From assembly GCA_003564735.1 (NCBI GenBank), contig PXEK01000371.1, positions 1 through 5,029 of the forward strand: DNA of 5,029 bases. Reading direction: 5' to 3'. Made by a program: the position numbers and the translations under genes. Shown one piece after another: positions 1-5,029 of the stretch. Position 1 is the stretch's first letter, and each line of letters opens with the position of its first letter. Source of the DNA: Cryomorphaceae bacterium (GTDB lineage: Bacteria; Bacteroidota; Bacteroidia; Flavobacteriales_G; Salibacteraceae). The notes under the pieces are model-generated. The model did not search any database, had not been told where the DNA came from, and worked only from the letters and a program-made list of their open reading frames with translations.

Positions 1-1164
1 ATACAGCGGGTGTCGCGTATCAGCAACGCCGATATTGTCATTAGTATGTTGCCGGCGCACATGCATGTTCCTGTGGCCAAAGATTGTATTGCACTCAAAA
101 AACCAATGGTTACCGCATCATACGTATCTCAAGAAATGAAAGAGTTGCATAAGGATGCGCAGGAAGCCGGAGTTTTGATTTTAAATGAAATGGGTGTGGA
201 TCCCGGTATTGATCACATGAGCGCCATGAAGGTAATTGACGATATCAAAAACGCCGGAGGTGAAATGATTCAATTTGAATCGTTCACGGGCGGCCTCGTA
301 GCCCCCGAGAGTGATCATAATCCGTGGAATTACAAATTCACTTGGAATCCGCGAAACGTTGTTTTGGCCGGCGCCGGCGGTGCGGTTAAATTTATACAAG
401 AGGGAAAATATAAGTATATTCCGTATCATCAGTTATTTCGACGTACCGAAATCATCGAAGTTGAAGGTTACGGTAGTTTTGAGGGAGTGGCCAACCGCGA
501 TTCATTGGCCTACCGTGAAACTTACGGTTTGCAAGATATTCCCACACTTTACCGCGGTACACTTCGTCGCCCGGGATTTAGTCGTGCGTGGGACGTGTTT
601 GTAAAACTTGGTGCTACCGATGACAGCTACGTAATTGAAGATAGCGACTCAATGACTTACAGGGAGTTTATTAATTTGTTTTTGGCGTATAATCCTCACG
701 ATTCCGTAGAGCTCAAGTTAATGCACTACTTGAAAATCGACGCTGATGATGATATTATGTTGAAGCTGAAATGGCTCGGTATTTTTGAAGATACCATTGT
801 GGGATTGAAAAACGCAACCCCCGCTCAAATACTCGAGCACATTCTCAAACAAAAATGGAGCATGAAGCCTGAAGATCGGGATATGATTGTAATGCACCAT
901 ATTTTTGGTTACTCTCTCAACGGTGTGAAGAAACAAATAGAGTCCAATATGGTGACCAAGGGTAAAGATATGAATAATACGGCTATGGCACGAACGGTGG
1001 GAATACCCGTGGGAATAGGGGTGAAGATGATCTTAAATAAAACTATTACTTCCACGGGGGTACGCGTACCGGTAACACGAGATATTTACGAACCCGTTTT
1101 AAAGGAGCTGGAACGTTATGATATATCCTTCTCTGAACGTGAAACCGAATTCAAACATTATTGA
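1..1164 (+). CDS. Saccharopine dehydrogenase-like oxidoreductase, 5'-truncated by window edge
   Basis: The frame is open from base 1 to a TGA at 1162-1164, giving 387 visible residues. The GTG at base 10 lies inside a conserved strand and is not a believable start, so the true start lies upstream. Family knowledge: saccharopine dehydrogenases interconvert saccharopine and either lysine plus 2-oxoglutarate or aminoadipate semialdehyde plus glutamate, using NAD(P), in the cytoplasm. Visible signatures are the end of the Rossmann domain (NADIVISMLPAHMH, about residues 9-22), GVDPGIDHM (about 65-73), the substrate-domain block GGLVAPESDHNP (about 97-108) and GTLRRPGF (about 186-193). The C-terminal part carries KWLGIF, DRDMIVMHH and a TAMARTVGIP stretch. 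The N-terminal glycine-rich nucleotide loop is missing, probably about 60-70 residues. The family is clear. Which saccharopine reaction it catalyses, and whether it acts in lysine breakdown or synthesis, cannot be told here. Confidence 0.9.
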   Translation: MQRVSRISNADIVISMLPAHMHVPVAKDCIALKKPMVTASYVSQEMKELHKDAQEAGVLILNEMGVDPGIDHMSAMKVIDDIKNAGGEMIQFESFTGGLVAPESDHNPWNYKFTWNPRNVVLAGAGGAVKFIQEGKYKYIPYHQLFRRTEIIEVEGYGSFEGVANRDSLAYRETYGLQDIPTLYRGTLRRPGFSRAWDVFVKLGATDDSYVIEDSDSMTYREFINLFLAYNPHDSVELKLMHYLKIDADDDIMLKLKWLGIFEDTIVGLKNATPAQILEHILKQKWSMKPEDRDMIVMHHIFGYSLNGVKKQIESNMVTKGKDMNNTAMARTVGIPVGIGVKMILNKTITSTGVRVPVTRDIYEPVLKELERYDISFSERETEFKHY

Positions 1165-1182
1165 AATGTGAAACAATTTGCA

Positions 1183-1214
1183 GCGGCTAATTGAATAATC
1201 ATTGCCTGAGCCGC
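1183..1214. repeat. Inverted repeat in spacer after saccharopine dehydrogenase gene
   Basis: GCGGCT (1183-1188) and AGCCGC (1209-1214) are perfect inverted repeats separated by 20 bases, starting 18 bases after the upstream stop codon. The position suits a 3'-end structure for that transcript. However, the loop is long and no T-run follows, so it is not a canonical intrinsic terminator. The rest of the 1165-1370 spacer shows no gene. Confidence 0.35.
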
Positions 1215-1324
1215 ATATAATAGCAAAGAAACATGTCAAGTACTTCATAAAAAACAATTCAGCCTTCCCACGAGTTGCTCATTATCAATATTAAGCGAGG
1301 GATTCCCGCAATGTGAATTCTTAT

Positions 1325-1332
1325 TACCTTTG
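1325..1332 (+). promoter_or_regulatory. Putative -7 box (TACCTTTG) of Bacteroidota type
   Basis: TACCTTTG matches the TAnnTTTG -7 consensus described for the Bacteroidota primary sigma factor. It ends 38 bases before the ATG at 1371, a suitable leader length. No convincing TTTG -33 box lies at the usual 19-21 base spacing, so the call rests on the -7 box and position only. Confidence 0.45.
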
Positions 1333-1370
1333 AACCCGTTATTTTAGTGGTAGAAAAAACGTAAAACTCA

Positions 1371-1721
1371 ATGAATAAAGGCTTCAAAATTGTTTCCTTA
1401 ATAATTGCTTATGCAGTTTTAATAACGCAATCTGTATTAATCATTATGGCTTTCTATAAGTCGAGGTTTGATCATACAGCACAAGCTGAAATGTACGGTC
1501 GAAGTCCGCAAGAGTATTTGGTCATGCCTCTCTTGTTTGTGGGAGGAGGACTGGGAATCTTATGTTTTATATTTATGATTATCAATATAGTATCGGATAT
1601 CATGCGAATAGATCCCCAATCTGAATTTTATGAAAAAAGTGATTTAATGTACATTCTCCTTTTTACGGCTGCGGTTACTCCTTTTGCCTTTGCCTATGCA
1701 TTTAAGGTATTATTGAGTTAA
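1371..1721 (+). CDS. Small three-helix membrane protein, function unknown
   Basis: This 116-residue protein is not one I recognise. The ATG is well fixed: an in-frame TAA lies at 1362-1364, and the leader just before the start is A-rich. Three hydrophobic stretches look like membrane helices: about residues 6-28, 50-74 (with a GGGLG turn) and 92-114. The first loop (29-49) is polar and mixed in charge; the second (75-91) holds several acidic residues. There is no cleavable signal peptide, catalytic motif or cysteine pair. Location in the cytoplasmic membrane is inferred from hydropathy. A TAnnTTTG box lies upstream, and the amidotransferase gene starts 58 bases after its stop, so the two may share a transcript. 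That spacing alone does not link their functions. Confidence 0.75.
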   Translation: MNKGFKIVSLIIAYAVLITQSVLIIMAFYKSRFDHTAQAEMYGRSPQEYLVMPLLFVGGGLGILCFIFMIINIVSDIMRIDPQSEFYEKSDLMYILLFTAAVTPFAFAYAFKVLLS

Positions 1722-1779
1722 AAGTACATCTGACTGTTTAATAACGTTTTATTTTAGTTTTATATTTTGTTGATTATTC

Positions 1780-2358
1780 GTGCCAAACAAATTGAGTCAC
1801 ATTGCGGTAATAGACAACTACGATAGTTTTACATATAATTTGGTTCATGCCGTTGAGCCGTATGTAAGCTGTATTCATGTCATGCGAAATGATGAAATTG
1901 ATGAAGAGATTCTCAACAGTTGTGACGCCATAATACTCAGTCCCGGCCCCGGTCTCCCTCAAGAAGCCGGAAAAATGCCCCGAGTAATTAGCGAATACGT
2001 CTATAAAAAACCGTTTTTGGGCATTTGCCTCGGTATGCAGGCTCTGTATCTTCATTTCGGAGGTCATTTGGCAAACATGTCAGAGGTTATGCACGGCAGG
2101 GCGGTAAATGTAAACGTGAATGCTGATTCGACATTATTTGAAGGAATCCATGAGAGTATAGAAGTAGGCCTCTATCATTCTTGGTACTGTGAGCCCCAAA
2201 AATTGCCTAAAGAGTTTAAGGTAACCGCTCATTTTAACGGTATTCCAATGGCTATAGAACACCGTTCATTGCCCGTTTTCGGGGTTCAATTCCATCCCGA
2301 ATCCATCATGACAAAAGAAGGTGGACTACTGTTGTTGAATTGGTTGCGACACGTTTAA
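1780..2358 (+). CDS. Anthranilate / aminodeoxychorismate synthase component II (glutamine amidotransferase)
   Basis: This 192-residue class I glutamine amidotransferase has the usual length for a stand-alone TrpG/PabA subunit. It would release ammonia from glutamine for a chorismate-using partner, TrpE (tryptophan) or PabB (folate), in the cytoplasm. Visible features are the N-terminal IDNYDSFTYN (residues 11-20), the oxyanion region LSPGPGLP (53-60), the nucleophile Cys83 in GICLGMQ, YHSW (132-135), and the His172/Glu174 pair in QFHPES. The triad is therefore complete. TrpG/PabA proteins usually have CLGHQ, whereas this one has CLGMQ, a form also common in HisH. The IDNYDSFTYN and YHSW motifs still favour TrpG/PabA. 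The start is GTG at 1780: an in-frame TGA lies at 1771-1773, the first in-frame ATG is inside the domain, and TTG at 1792 is the only close alternative. No trpE or pabB is adjacent, so trpG versus pabA is unresolved. Confidence 0.92.
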   Translation: MPNKLSHIAVIDNYDSFTYNLVHAVEPYVSCIHVMRNDEIDEEILNSCDAIILSPGPGLPQEAGKMPRVISEYVYKKPFLGICLGMQALYLHFGGHLANMSEVMHGRAVNVNVNADSTLFEGIHESIEVGLYHSWYCEPQKLPKEFKVTAHFNGIPMAIEHRSLPVFGVQFHPESIMTKEGGLLLLNWLRHV

Positions 2359-2391
2359 ATCGATTGCATTTTTTTGGTGAGTATTTTTCAT

Positions 2392-2399
2392 TACATTTG
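2392..2399 (+). promoter_or_regulatory. Putative -7 box (TACATTTG) of Bacteroidota type
   Basis: TACATTTG fits TAnnTTTG exactly and ends 29 bases before the ATG at 2429, within the 70-base gap after the amidotransferase gene. Upstream TTG/TTTG candidates exist (2364-2366 and 2373-2376), but neither has the usual 19-21 base spacing. It suggests that the secreted hydrolase has its own promoter. Confidence 0.5.
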
Positions 2400-2428
2400 T
2401 TGTGTGAATTTTTTAAAAACAAATACAT

Positions 2429-3901
2429 ATGAAAAATAAGATACTTATTGCCGCTCTTTCTGTTGTCGGTGTTCTTTCATTTTTACATTCTAACGCCCAA
2501 GTATTGGTCGATTACGAACAGGTAGGGTCTGAAAGTAGAATGCTGTTACAGGCTCAGGGCTTTTTCGCCGGTGGAGCCTTTGATATAAAGTACGGTGTTG
2601 ATTTTTACAAGGTAACTTACGAAACTCCCAATGTTTCGGGCGGAATTGACACGGCTTCGGGTTTGGTTGTTTTTCCAATGGTTGAGGACTGTGAGGAAGG
2701 ACTCACCTTATGTGCTTACGAGCACGGTACGGTTTTGAGAAAAGAAAATGTGCCCAGCAGGAATAATAACGAGGCCACTTTGGGTAAGTTGATGGCCGGC
2801 GTGGGTATGGTTACGGTTATGCCCGATTATTTGGGTTTGGGTGATGCTCCCGGCTTCCATCCTTATATTCATGCCGAATCACAGGCAACGGCAACAATCG
2901 ATGCTTTTCGTGCTGCGAGAGAATTATCTGTTATTTTAGAGGTAAACCTAAATGATGATGTTCTCATCACGGGTTATTCACAGGGAGGACACGCCGCTAT
3001 GGCAACGCATCACTACATTCAAACAGAAGGCCTGGAAAGTGAATTTAACTTGTTGGGTTCAGCGCCGTGTTCAGGTCCGTACGATATGTCAGGCGTGCAA
3101 AGTGATCCTATTGTTCAAGGAGCCGCTTATGACACGCCCGGTTATGTCGTATATCTTTTGAACGGATACAATACGGCTTACGATAATTTATTCGACTCCA
3201 TTCACGAGGTTTTACAACCGCAGTTTCATTCAACGGTTCCCCCTTTGCTGGACGGTAATTCTTCGTTAGATGATCTTAATGCCGCTTTGCCGCAGGAGAT
3301 TGACTCCTTCTTAACCGAGGCTTTTATGACCGATTTCCGTAATGCGCAGTCGTCGGGGAATCACCCGCTTTGGGAAAATCTGAAAGATAATGATTTGTAT
3401 GACTGGACACCGACAGGAAATATACGCATGTATTACTGTACTGAAGACGAACAGGTTTTTTACCAAAACAGCTTGGTGGCGCAAGACGCTTTTGAGCAAA
3501 ACGGCTCTACGACCACCCGAGCTATTAATCGCGGTGCACAAGGTCATGCCGGATGTTTGGTTCCCGCGCTATCTGCGGTGGCGGGATATTTTGATTCGCT
3601 GTTGGTGATTTGCGGTGAGCCGGTGATTGAAGATACAACTGATGTTTCTGTTGCAGAACTACCTCAAGAGGGCGAACAGTTTTCCATTTATCCCAATCCG
3701 GCAACCGATTATTTCCGAATCAATTCCGAAAAGGCTTCAAAAGTGGAGGTGTTTGATGCGCGTGGACGCATGATTTTGACGCTTTTCAATGTGGCTCCTC
3801 ATGAGAATGTTTCCATTGATGCATTTCCGGTCGGATTATACTTTGTGAGAATTAGTGAAGGCGAACACTCAGCCGGCTTATTGAAGTTGGTGAAGAAGTA
3901 A
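2429..3901 (+). CDS. Secreted alpha/beta-hydrolase (lipase/esterase-like) with T9SS type A sorting domain
   Basis: This is a 490-residue exported enzyme. Residues 1-23 form a signal peptide (KNK, hydrophobic core, SNA before Gln24). The alpha/beta-hydrolase domain covers about 45-395. It contains GLVVFP (78-83), the MPDYLGLGDAPG block (131-142), the nucleophile elbow GYSQGG with Ser184, a probable acid Asp340 in YCTEDEQ, and a probable base His373 in AQGHAGC. The layout resembles bacterial relatives of secreted LIP-type lipases, but the substrate (ester, lipid or peptide) cannot be read from sequence. Residues about 417-490 form a T9SS type A domain: FSIYPNPATDYF, VEVFDARGRMI, FPVGLYFVRI, and a basic C-terminal LVKK. 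The family role of this domain is to guide the protein across the outer membrane through T9SS, after which it is normally removed. The ATG is well supported: an in-frame TAA lies at 2414-2416 and an A-rich leader precedes it. Six cysteines (88, 95, 214, 337, 376, 395) could form disulfides in the exported protein. Confidence 0.92.
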   Translation: MKNKILIAALSVVGVLSFLHSNAQVLVDYEQVGSESRMLLQAQGFFAGGAFDIKYGVDFYKVTYETPNVSGGIDTASGLVVFPMVEDCEEGLTLCAYEHGTVLRKENVPSRNNNEATLGKLMAGVGMVTVMPDYLGLGDAPGFHPYIHAESQATATIDAFRAARELSVILEVNLNDDVLITGYSQGGHAAMATHHYIQTEGLESEFNLLGSAPCSGPYDMSGVQSDPIVQGAAYDTPGYVVYLLNGYNTAYDNLFDSIHEVLQPQFHSTVPPLLDGNSSLDDLNAALPQEIDSFLTEAFMTDFRNAQSSGNHPLWENLKDNDLYDWTPTGNIRMYYCTEDEQVFYQNSLVAQDAFEQNGSTTTRAINRGAQGHAGCLVPALSAVAGYFDSLLVICGEPVIEDTTDVSVAELPQEGEQFSIYPNPATDYFRINSEKASKVEVFDARGRMILTLFNVAPHENVSIDAFPVGLYFVRISEGEHSAGLLKLVKK

Positions 3902-3907
3902 TGTTCT

Positions 3908-3928
3908 AAAACTTTGAGTTTTTATTTT
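3908..3928 (+). terminator. Weak AT-rich terminator-like hairpin after the hydrolase gene
   Basis: AAAACT (3908-3913), loop TTG, and AGTTTT (3917-3922) make a 6-bp stem that runs into a T-rich tail (TTTTTATTTT, 3919-3928). It begins 6 bases after the stop codon. The stem is short and AT-rich, so termination may be weak or may depend on the GC-richer hairpin just downstream at 3931-3956. Confidence 0.4.
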
Positions 3929-3930
3929 GA

Positions 3931-3956
3931 CGCCGATTAGGATTTTATAGTCGGTG
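3931..3956. repeat. Hairpin with 9-bp stem
   Basis: CGCCGATTA (3931-3939) pairs with TAGTCGGTG (3948-3956) across an 8-base loop. Seven pairs are Watson-Crick and two are G-T wobbles as plus-strand RNA. No T-run follows on the plus strand. It could be a 3'-end stability structure for the hydrolase mRNA or the left edge of the repeat cluster. Confidence 0.5.
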
Positions 3957-3959
3957 CGG

Positions 3960-4059
3960 TTGCAGAGCAATGGCGTATGCTTCTTCTGCATTTATACACT
4001 GATTTGCCTTCGGCAAATCGCAGATGACACTGAATAACGCAGTTATGATTGCTCTGCAA
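3960..4059. repeat. 12-bp perfect inverted repeat (arms 3960-3971 and 4048-4059)
   Basis: TTGCAGAGCAAT at 3960-3971 is the exact reverse complement of ATTGCTCTGCAA at 4048-4059, enclosing 76 bases. The perfect hairpin at 4001-4019 sits inside. The right arm overlaps a small local stem, TTGCT/AGCAA (4049-4064), which would compete with the long-range pairing. Confidence 0.7.
4001..4019. repeat. Perfect 8-bp stem, 3-base loop palindrome
   Basis: GATTTGCC (4001-4008), loop TTC, GGCAAATC (4012-4019). It is the strongest local hairpin of the cluster. No T-run follows on either strand, so it is not a terminator. Confidence 0.7.
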
Positions 4060-4075
4060 AGCAAATGTACAGATG
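4013..4075. repeat. Short direct repeat GCAAAT-(2-3 bases)-CAGATG
   Basis: GCAAAT, two bases, CAGATG at 4013-4026 recurs as GCAAAT, three bases, CAGATG at 4061-4075. Each copy directly follows a palindrome arm, which suggests that the cluster grew by partial duplication of a hairpin-containing unit. Confidence 0.45.
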
Positions 4076-4108
4076 GCTTTAACAGTGTAAAGATGCAAAG
4101 AATCCTGC

Positions 4109-4128
4109 GCTGCGAAGCAGCAAAGCTG
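4109..4128. repeat. Overlapping short palindromes GCTGC-GAA-GCAGC and CAGC-AAA-GCTG
   Basis: GCTGC (4109-4113) pairs with GCAGC (4117-4121) across GAA. The overlapping CAGC (4118-4121) pairs with GCTG (4125-4128) across AAA. The two hairpins share bases and are mutually exclusive. Both have the three-base loops typical of this cluster. Confidence 0.5.
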
Positions 4129-4153
4129 TGACAATCTGTTTTCAATATGGCGA

Positions 4154-4170
4154 CAGCGTTGCAAACGCTG
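4154..4170. repeat. Perfect 7-bp stem, 3-base loop palindrome
   Basis: CAGCGTT (4154-4160), loop GCA, AACGCTG (4164-4170). It is the last hairpin of the cluster. The following bases are not a T-run on the plus strand, so intrinsic termination is unlikely. Confidence 0.6.
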
Positions 4171-4197
4171 CCGAGAGTGGCTTTCCGTTTTCCAATT

Positions 4198-4280
4198 TCT
4201 ATTCTCTATTCCCTGTTTCTATGCGCAAGCAGCGATCTGCGCTAATCCGCTAAATCCGCGTCATCCGCGTTCTATTCTCT
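4198..4280. repeat. Degenerate ATCCGCG tandem array flanked by a 10-base direct repeat
   Basis: Four consecutive units, ATCTGCGCTA, ATCCGCTAA, ATCCGCGTC and ATCCGCGTT, occupy 4235-4271 with periods of 10, 9 and 9 bases. TCTATTCTCT occurs identically at 4198-4207 and 4271-4280, on either side of the array and a 27-base lead-in. From memory, similar runs of ATCCGCGTnATCCGCG are scattered in intergenic DNA of Bacteroidota and some other phyla; I cannot confirm copy number here. The units are far too short and lack the spacers expected of a CRISPR array. Confidence 0.6.
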
Positions 4281-4321
4281 TGCAGACGGTATTCACGCAT
4301 ACAAAGTAAAATTCCAAACAT

Positions 4322-4353
4322 AAAAAAAGCAAGCACAGTAATGTGCTTGCTTT
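4322..4353 (-). terminator. Strong intrinsic terminator of the minus-strand gene
   Basis: AAAGCAAGCACA (4326-4337), loop GTAA, TGTGCTTGCTTT (4342-4353) form a perfect 12-bp stem. Read on the minus strand, it ends in seven T residues (complement of 4322-4328). It lies 25 bases after the TAG stop at 4379-4381. On the plus strand only a three-T run follows the stem, so its main direction is minus. Confidence 0.9.
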
Positions 4354-4378
4354 CAAATTCACTCGATATCATCTTCGA

Positions 4379-5029
4379 CTATTCCTCTACTTCCTCTACC
4401 TTAAATGCATCGGCGGGAAGTGAAGGGTTGACCAACACCTCCTTGGCTTTGGCTTCAATAGATTGAGGGCCGATAGGTATTTCAAGGAAATGCGGAACCA
4501 TAAAGCCCTCCACCTCTCTATAGTCGTCGTACTCGGTGATTTGAGGGATTTGTTCTCCGGCCGGACTCTGTGCGAACTCGATGTCTCTCACCTTTAAACC
4601 GGTTTCCGCATCGTAAAAGTGGCTGATGCTGTTGCCGTCGGGGTAGGTGACTTTGATTTCGTAAGCGGGTTTACCGTTTATGTTTACCGCTTTAACCAAT
4701 TCTGCCTCCACTTTATCGTTGCTCATATAGGTGAGTTCAGGTACAAGCTGAGAGGTAACCTTAGTTTGTTCAATTTCTTCCGGACTTGCGGGTTGACTGC
4801 GACCTTGCATGGTACGCTTCATCTTTTTGCCGTCAAAAACCATCTCAACCAAATTCATTCCCATCATTGAAACTTCACTTCGTGTTTTGTTTGGAGATTC
4901 AAACATCTCGGTAATCGTCAATACTTGACCTTGAAGTTCGGCTTCTCTGGTGACTTTCATATTTTTCACGTTTCTTACGGCTTCTCTGCCGCCCAGTGCT
5001 TTTACGTAACTGTTGATTACATCCTGAAC
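4379..5029 (-). CDS. C-terminal part of envelope protein, LolA-like / M16-peptidase-associated domain, N-terminus beyond window
   Basis: The minus-strand frame is open from the window edge at 5029 to TAG at 4379-4381, giving 216 visible residues. A GTG at 4969 could be read as a start, but the 20 codons before it (including INSYVKALGGREAVRN) are in frame and match the family pattern, so the gene begins outside the window. The visible part starts with that helix and AxGG motif. It continues as alternating polar and hydrophobic beta-strands with MVFDGKKM, NGKPAYEIKVTYPDG, SHFYDAETGLKVRD, TEYDDYREVEGFMVPHFLEI and a very acidic end (KVEEVEE). This resembles the outer-membrane lipoprotein-sorting-like fold of Bacteroidota proteins, found alone or as the C-terminal extension of M16 (insulinase-type) zinc peptidases. 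No peptidase domain is visible, so the fusion is inference. No cysteine or catalytic motif is seen. A strong terminator follows. Confidence 0.8.
   Translation of the reverse strand, partial: VQDVINSYVKALGGREAVRNVKNMKVTREAELQGQVLTITEMFESPNKTRSEVSMMGMNLVEMVFDGKKMKRTMQGRSQPASPEEIEQTKVTSQLVPELTYMSNDKVEAELVKAVNINGKPAYEIKVTYPDGNSISHFYDAETGLKVRDIEFAQSPAGEQIPQITEYDDYREVEGFMVPHFLEIPIGPQSIEAKAKEVLVNPSLPADAFKVEEVEE

Larger units (their letters stand above)
3987..4097. repeat. 15-bp imperfect inverted repeat (arms 3987-4001 and 4083-4097)
   Basis: TGCATTTATACACTG (3987-4001) and CAGTGTAAAGATGCA (4083-4097) are reverse complements at 13 of 15 positions. The left arm lies inside the 3960-4059 repeat and the right arm outside it, so the two pairings interlock rather than nest. 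Confidence 0.6.
3902..4378. other. 477-base non-coding region between convergent genes, rich in palindromes and repeats
   Basis: No credible gene lies here. Two short minus-strand frames (about 66-75 codons) cover 3937-4164, but they overlap each other, read through the inverted repeats, are rich in Cys and His, and look like no known family. The region holds a hairpin cluster from 3931 to 4170, a pyrimidine-rich stretch (about 4182-4220), a degenerate ATCCGCG array (4235-4271) and the terminator of the minus-strand gene (4322-4353). Position 3' of both flanking genes argues against a promoter role for either. A small RNA or a dispersed intergenic repeat is possible. Confidence 0.6.

Noticed and set aside
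181..936. Open frames in other registers inside the saccharopine dehydrogenase gene
   Set aside because: The known protein family occupies the main frame along its whole length, and the alternatives show no domain motifs.
1761..1769. TATATTTTG as a -7 box for the amidotransferase gene
   Set aside because: It needs three rather than two bases between TA and TTTG, and lies only 10 bases from the GTG start. Co-transcription from the upstream promoter is at least as likely.
2359..2380. T-run at about 2369-2375 after the amidotransferase gene as a terminator
   Set aside because: No stable GC-containing stem precedes the T-run, so an intrinsic terminator is not supported.
2490..3608. Several short open frames on both strands within the hydrolase gene
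   Set aside because: They are shadows of a gene with clear signal, catalytic and sorting motifs.
3937..4164. Two overlapping minus-strand open frames of 75 and 66 codons in the convergent spacer
   Set aside because: They run through inverted repeats, overlap in different frames, have Cys/His-rich low-quality composition and no recognisable family. They are best read as by-products of repeat DNA.
4235..4271. Possible CRISPR-like array
   Set aside because: Units are only 9-10 bases, contiguous, with no unique spacers and no cas genes nearby.
4619..4870. 83-codon plus-strand open frame opposite the minus-strand envelope gene
   Set aside because: It is antisense to a well-supported coding frame and has no family signature.

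Overview
The window most likely comes from a Bacteroidota genome, probably a flavobacterium-like lineage of moderate GC. Four things point there. A secreted protein ends in a type IX secretion (T9SS, type A) sorting domain. Two genes have TAnnTTTG-type -7 promoter boxes upstream. Gene starts are preceded by A/T-rich leaders instead of clear Shine-Dalgarno sites. The partial genes at both ends resemble families common in that phylum. Placement below phylum is inference.

Layout: a 5'-truncated saccharopine dehydrogenase-like gene (1-1164, +) is followed by a 206-base spacer. Then come a small three-helix membrane protein of unknown function (1371-1721, +) and, 58 bases later, a class I glutamine amidotransferase of the TrpG/PabA family (1780-2358, +). 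Next is a secreted alpha/beta-hydrolase with a T9SS C-terminal domain (2429-3901, +), with its own promoter-like box. A 477-base non-coding stretch (3902-4378) separates this from a convergent minus-strand gene (4379 to beyond 5029). That gene is truncated at its N-terminus and looks like the lipoprotein-sorting-like C-terminal domain often attached to Bacteroidota M16 peptidases. It ends in a textbook intrinsic terminator.

The genes do not form one pathway: lysine/saccharopine metabolism, chorismate amination, secreted hydrolysis and an envelope-associated protein look like ordinary chromosomal neighbours. The membrane-protein and amidotransferase genes are close enough to be co-transcribed. 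The most unusual DNA is the convergent intergenic region. It holds a cluster of short-loop palindromes, two longer inverted repeats that interlock in pseudoknot order, and a degenerate 9-10-base tandem repeat with the core ATCCGCG, bounded by a 10-base direct repeat. I see no mobile-element gene, CRISPR array, tRNA or rRNA, and no clear new multi-gene system.
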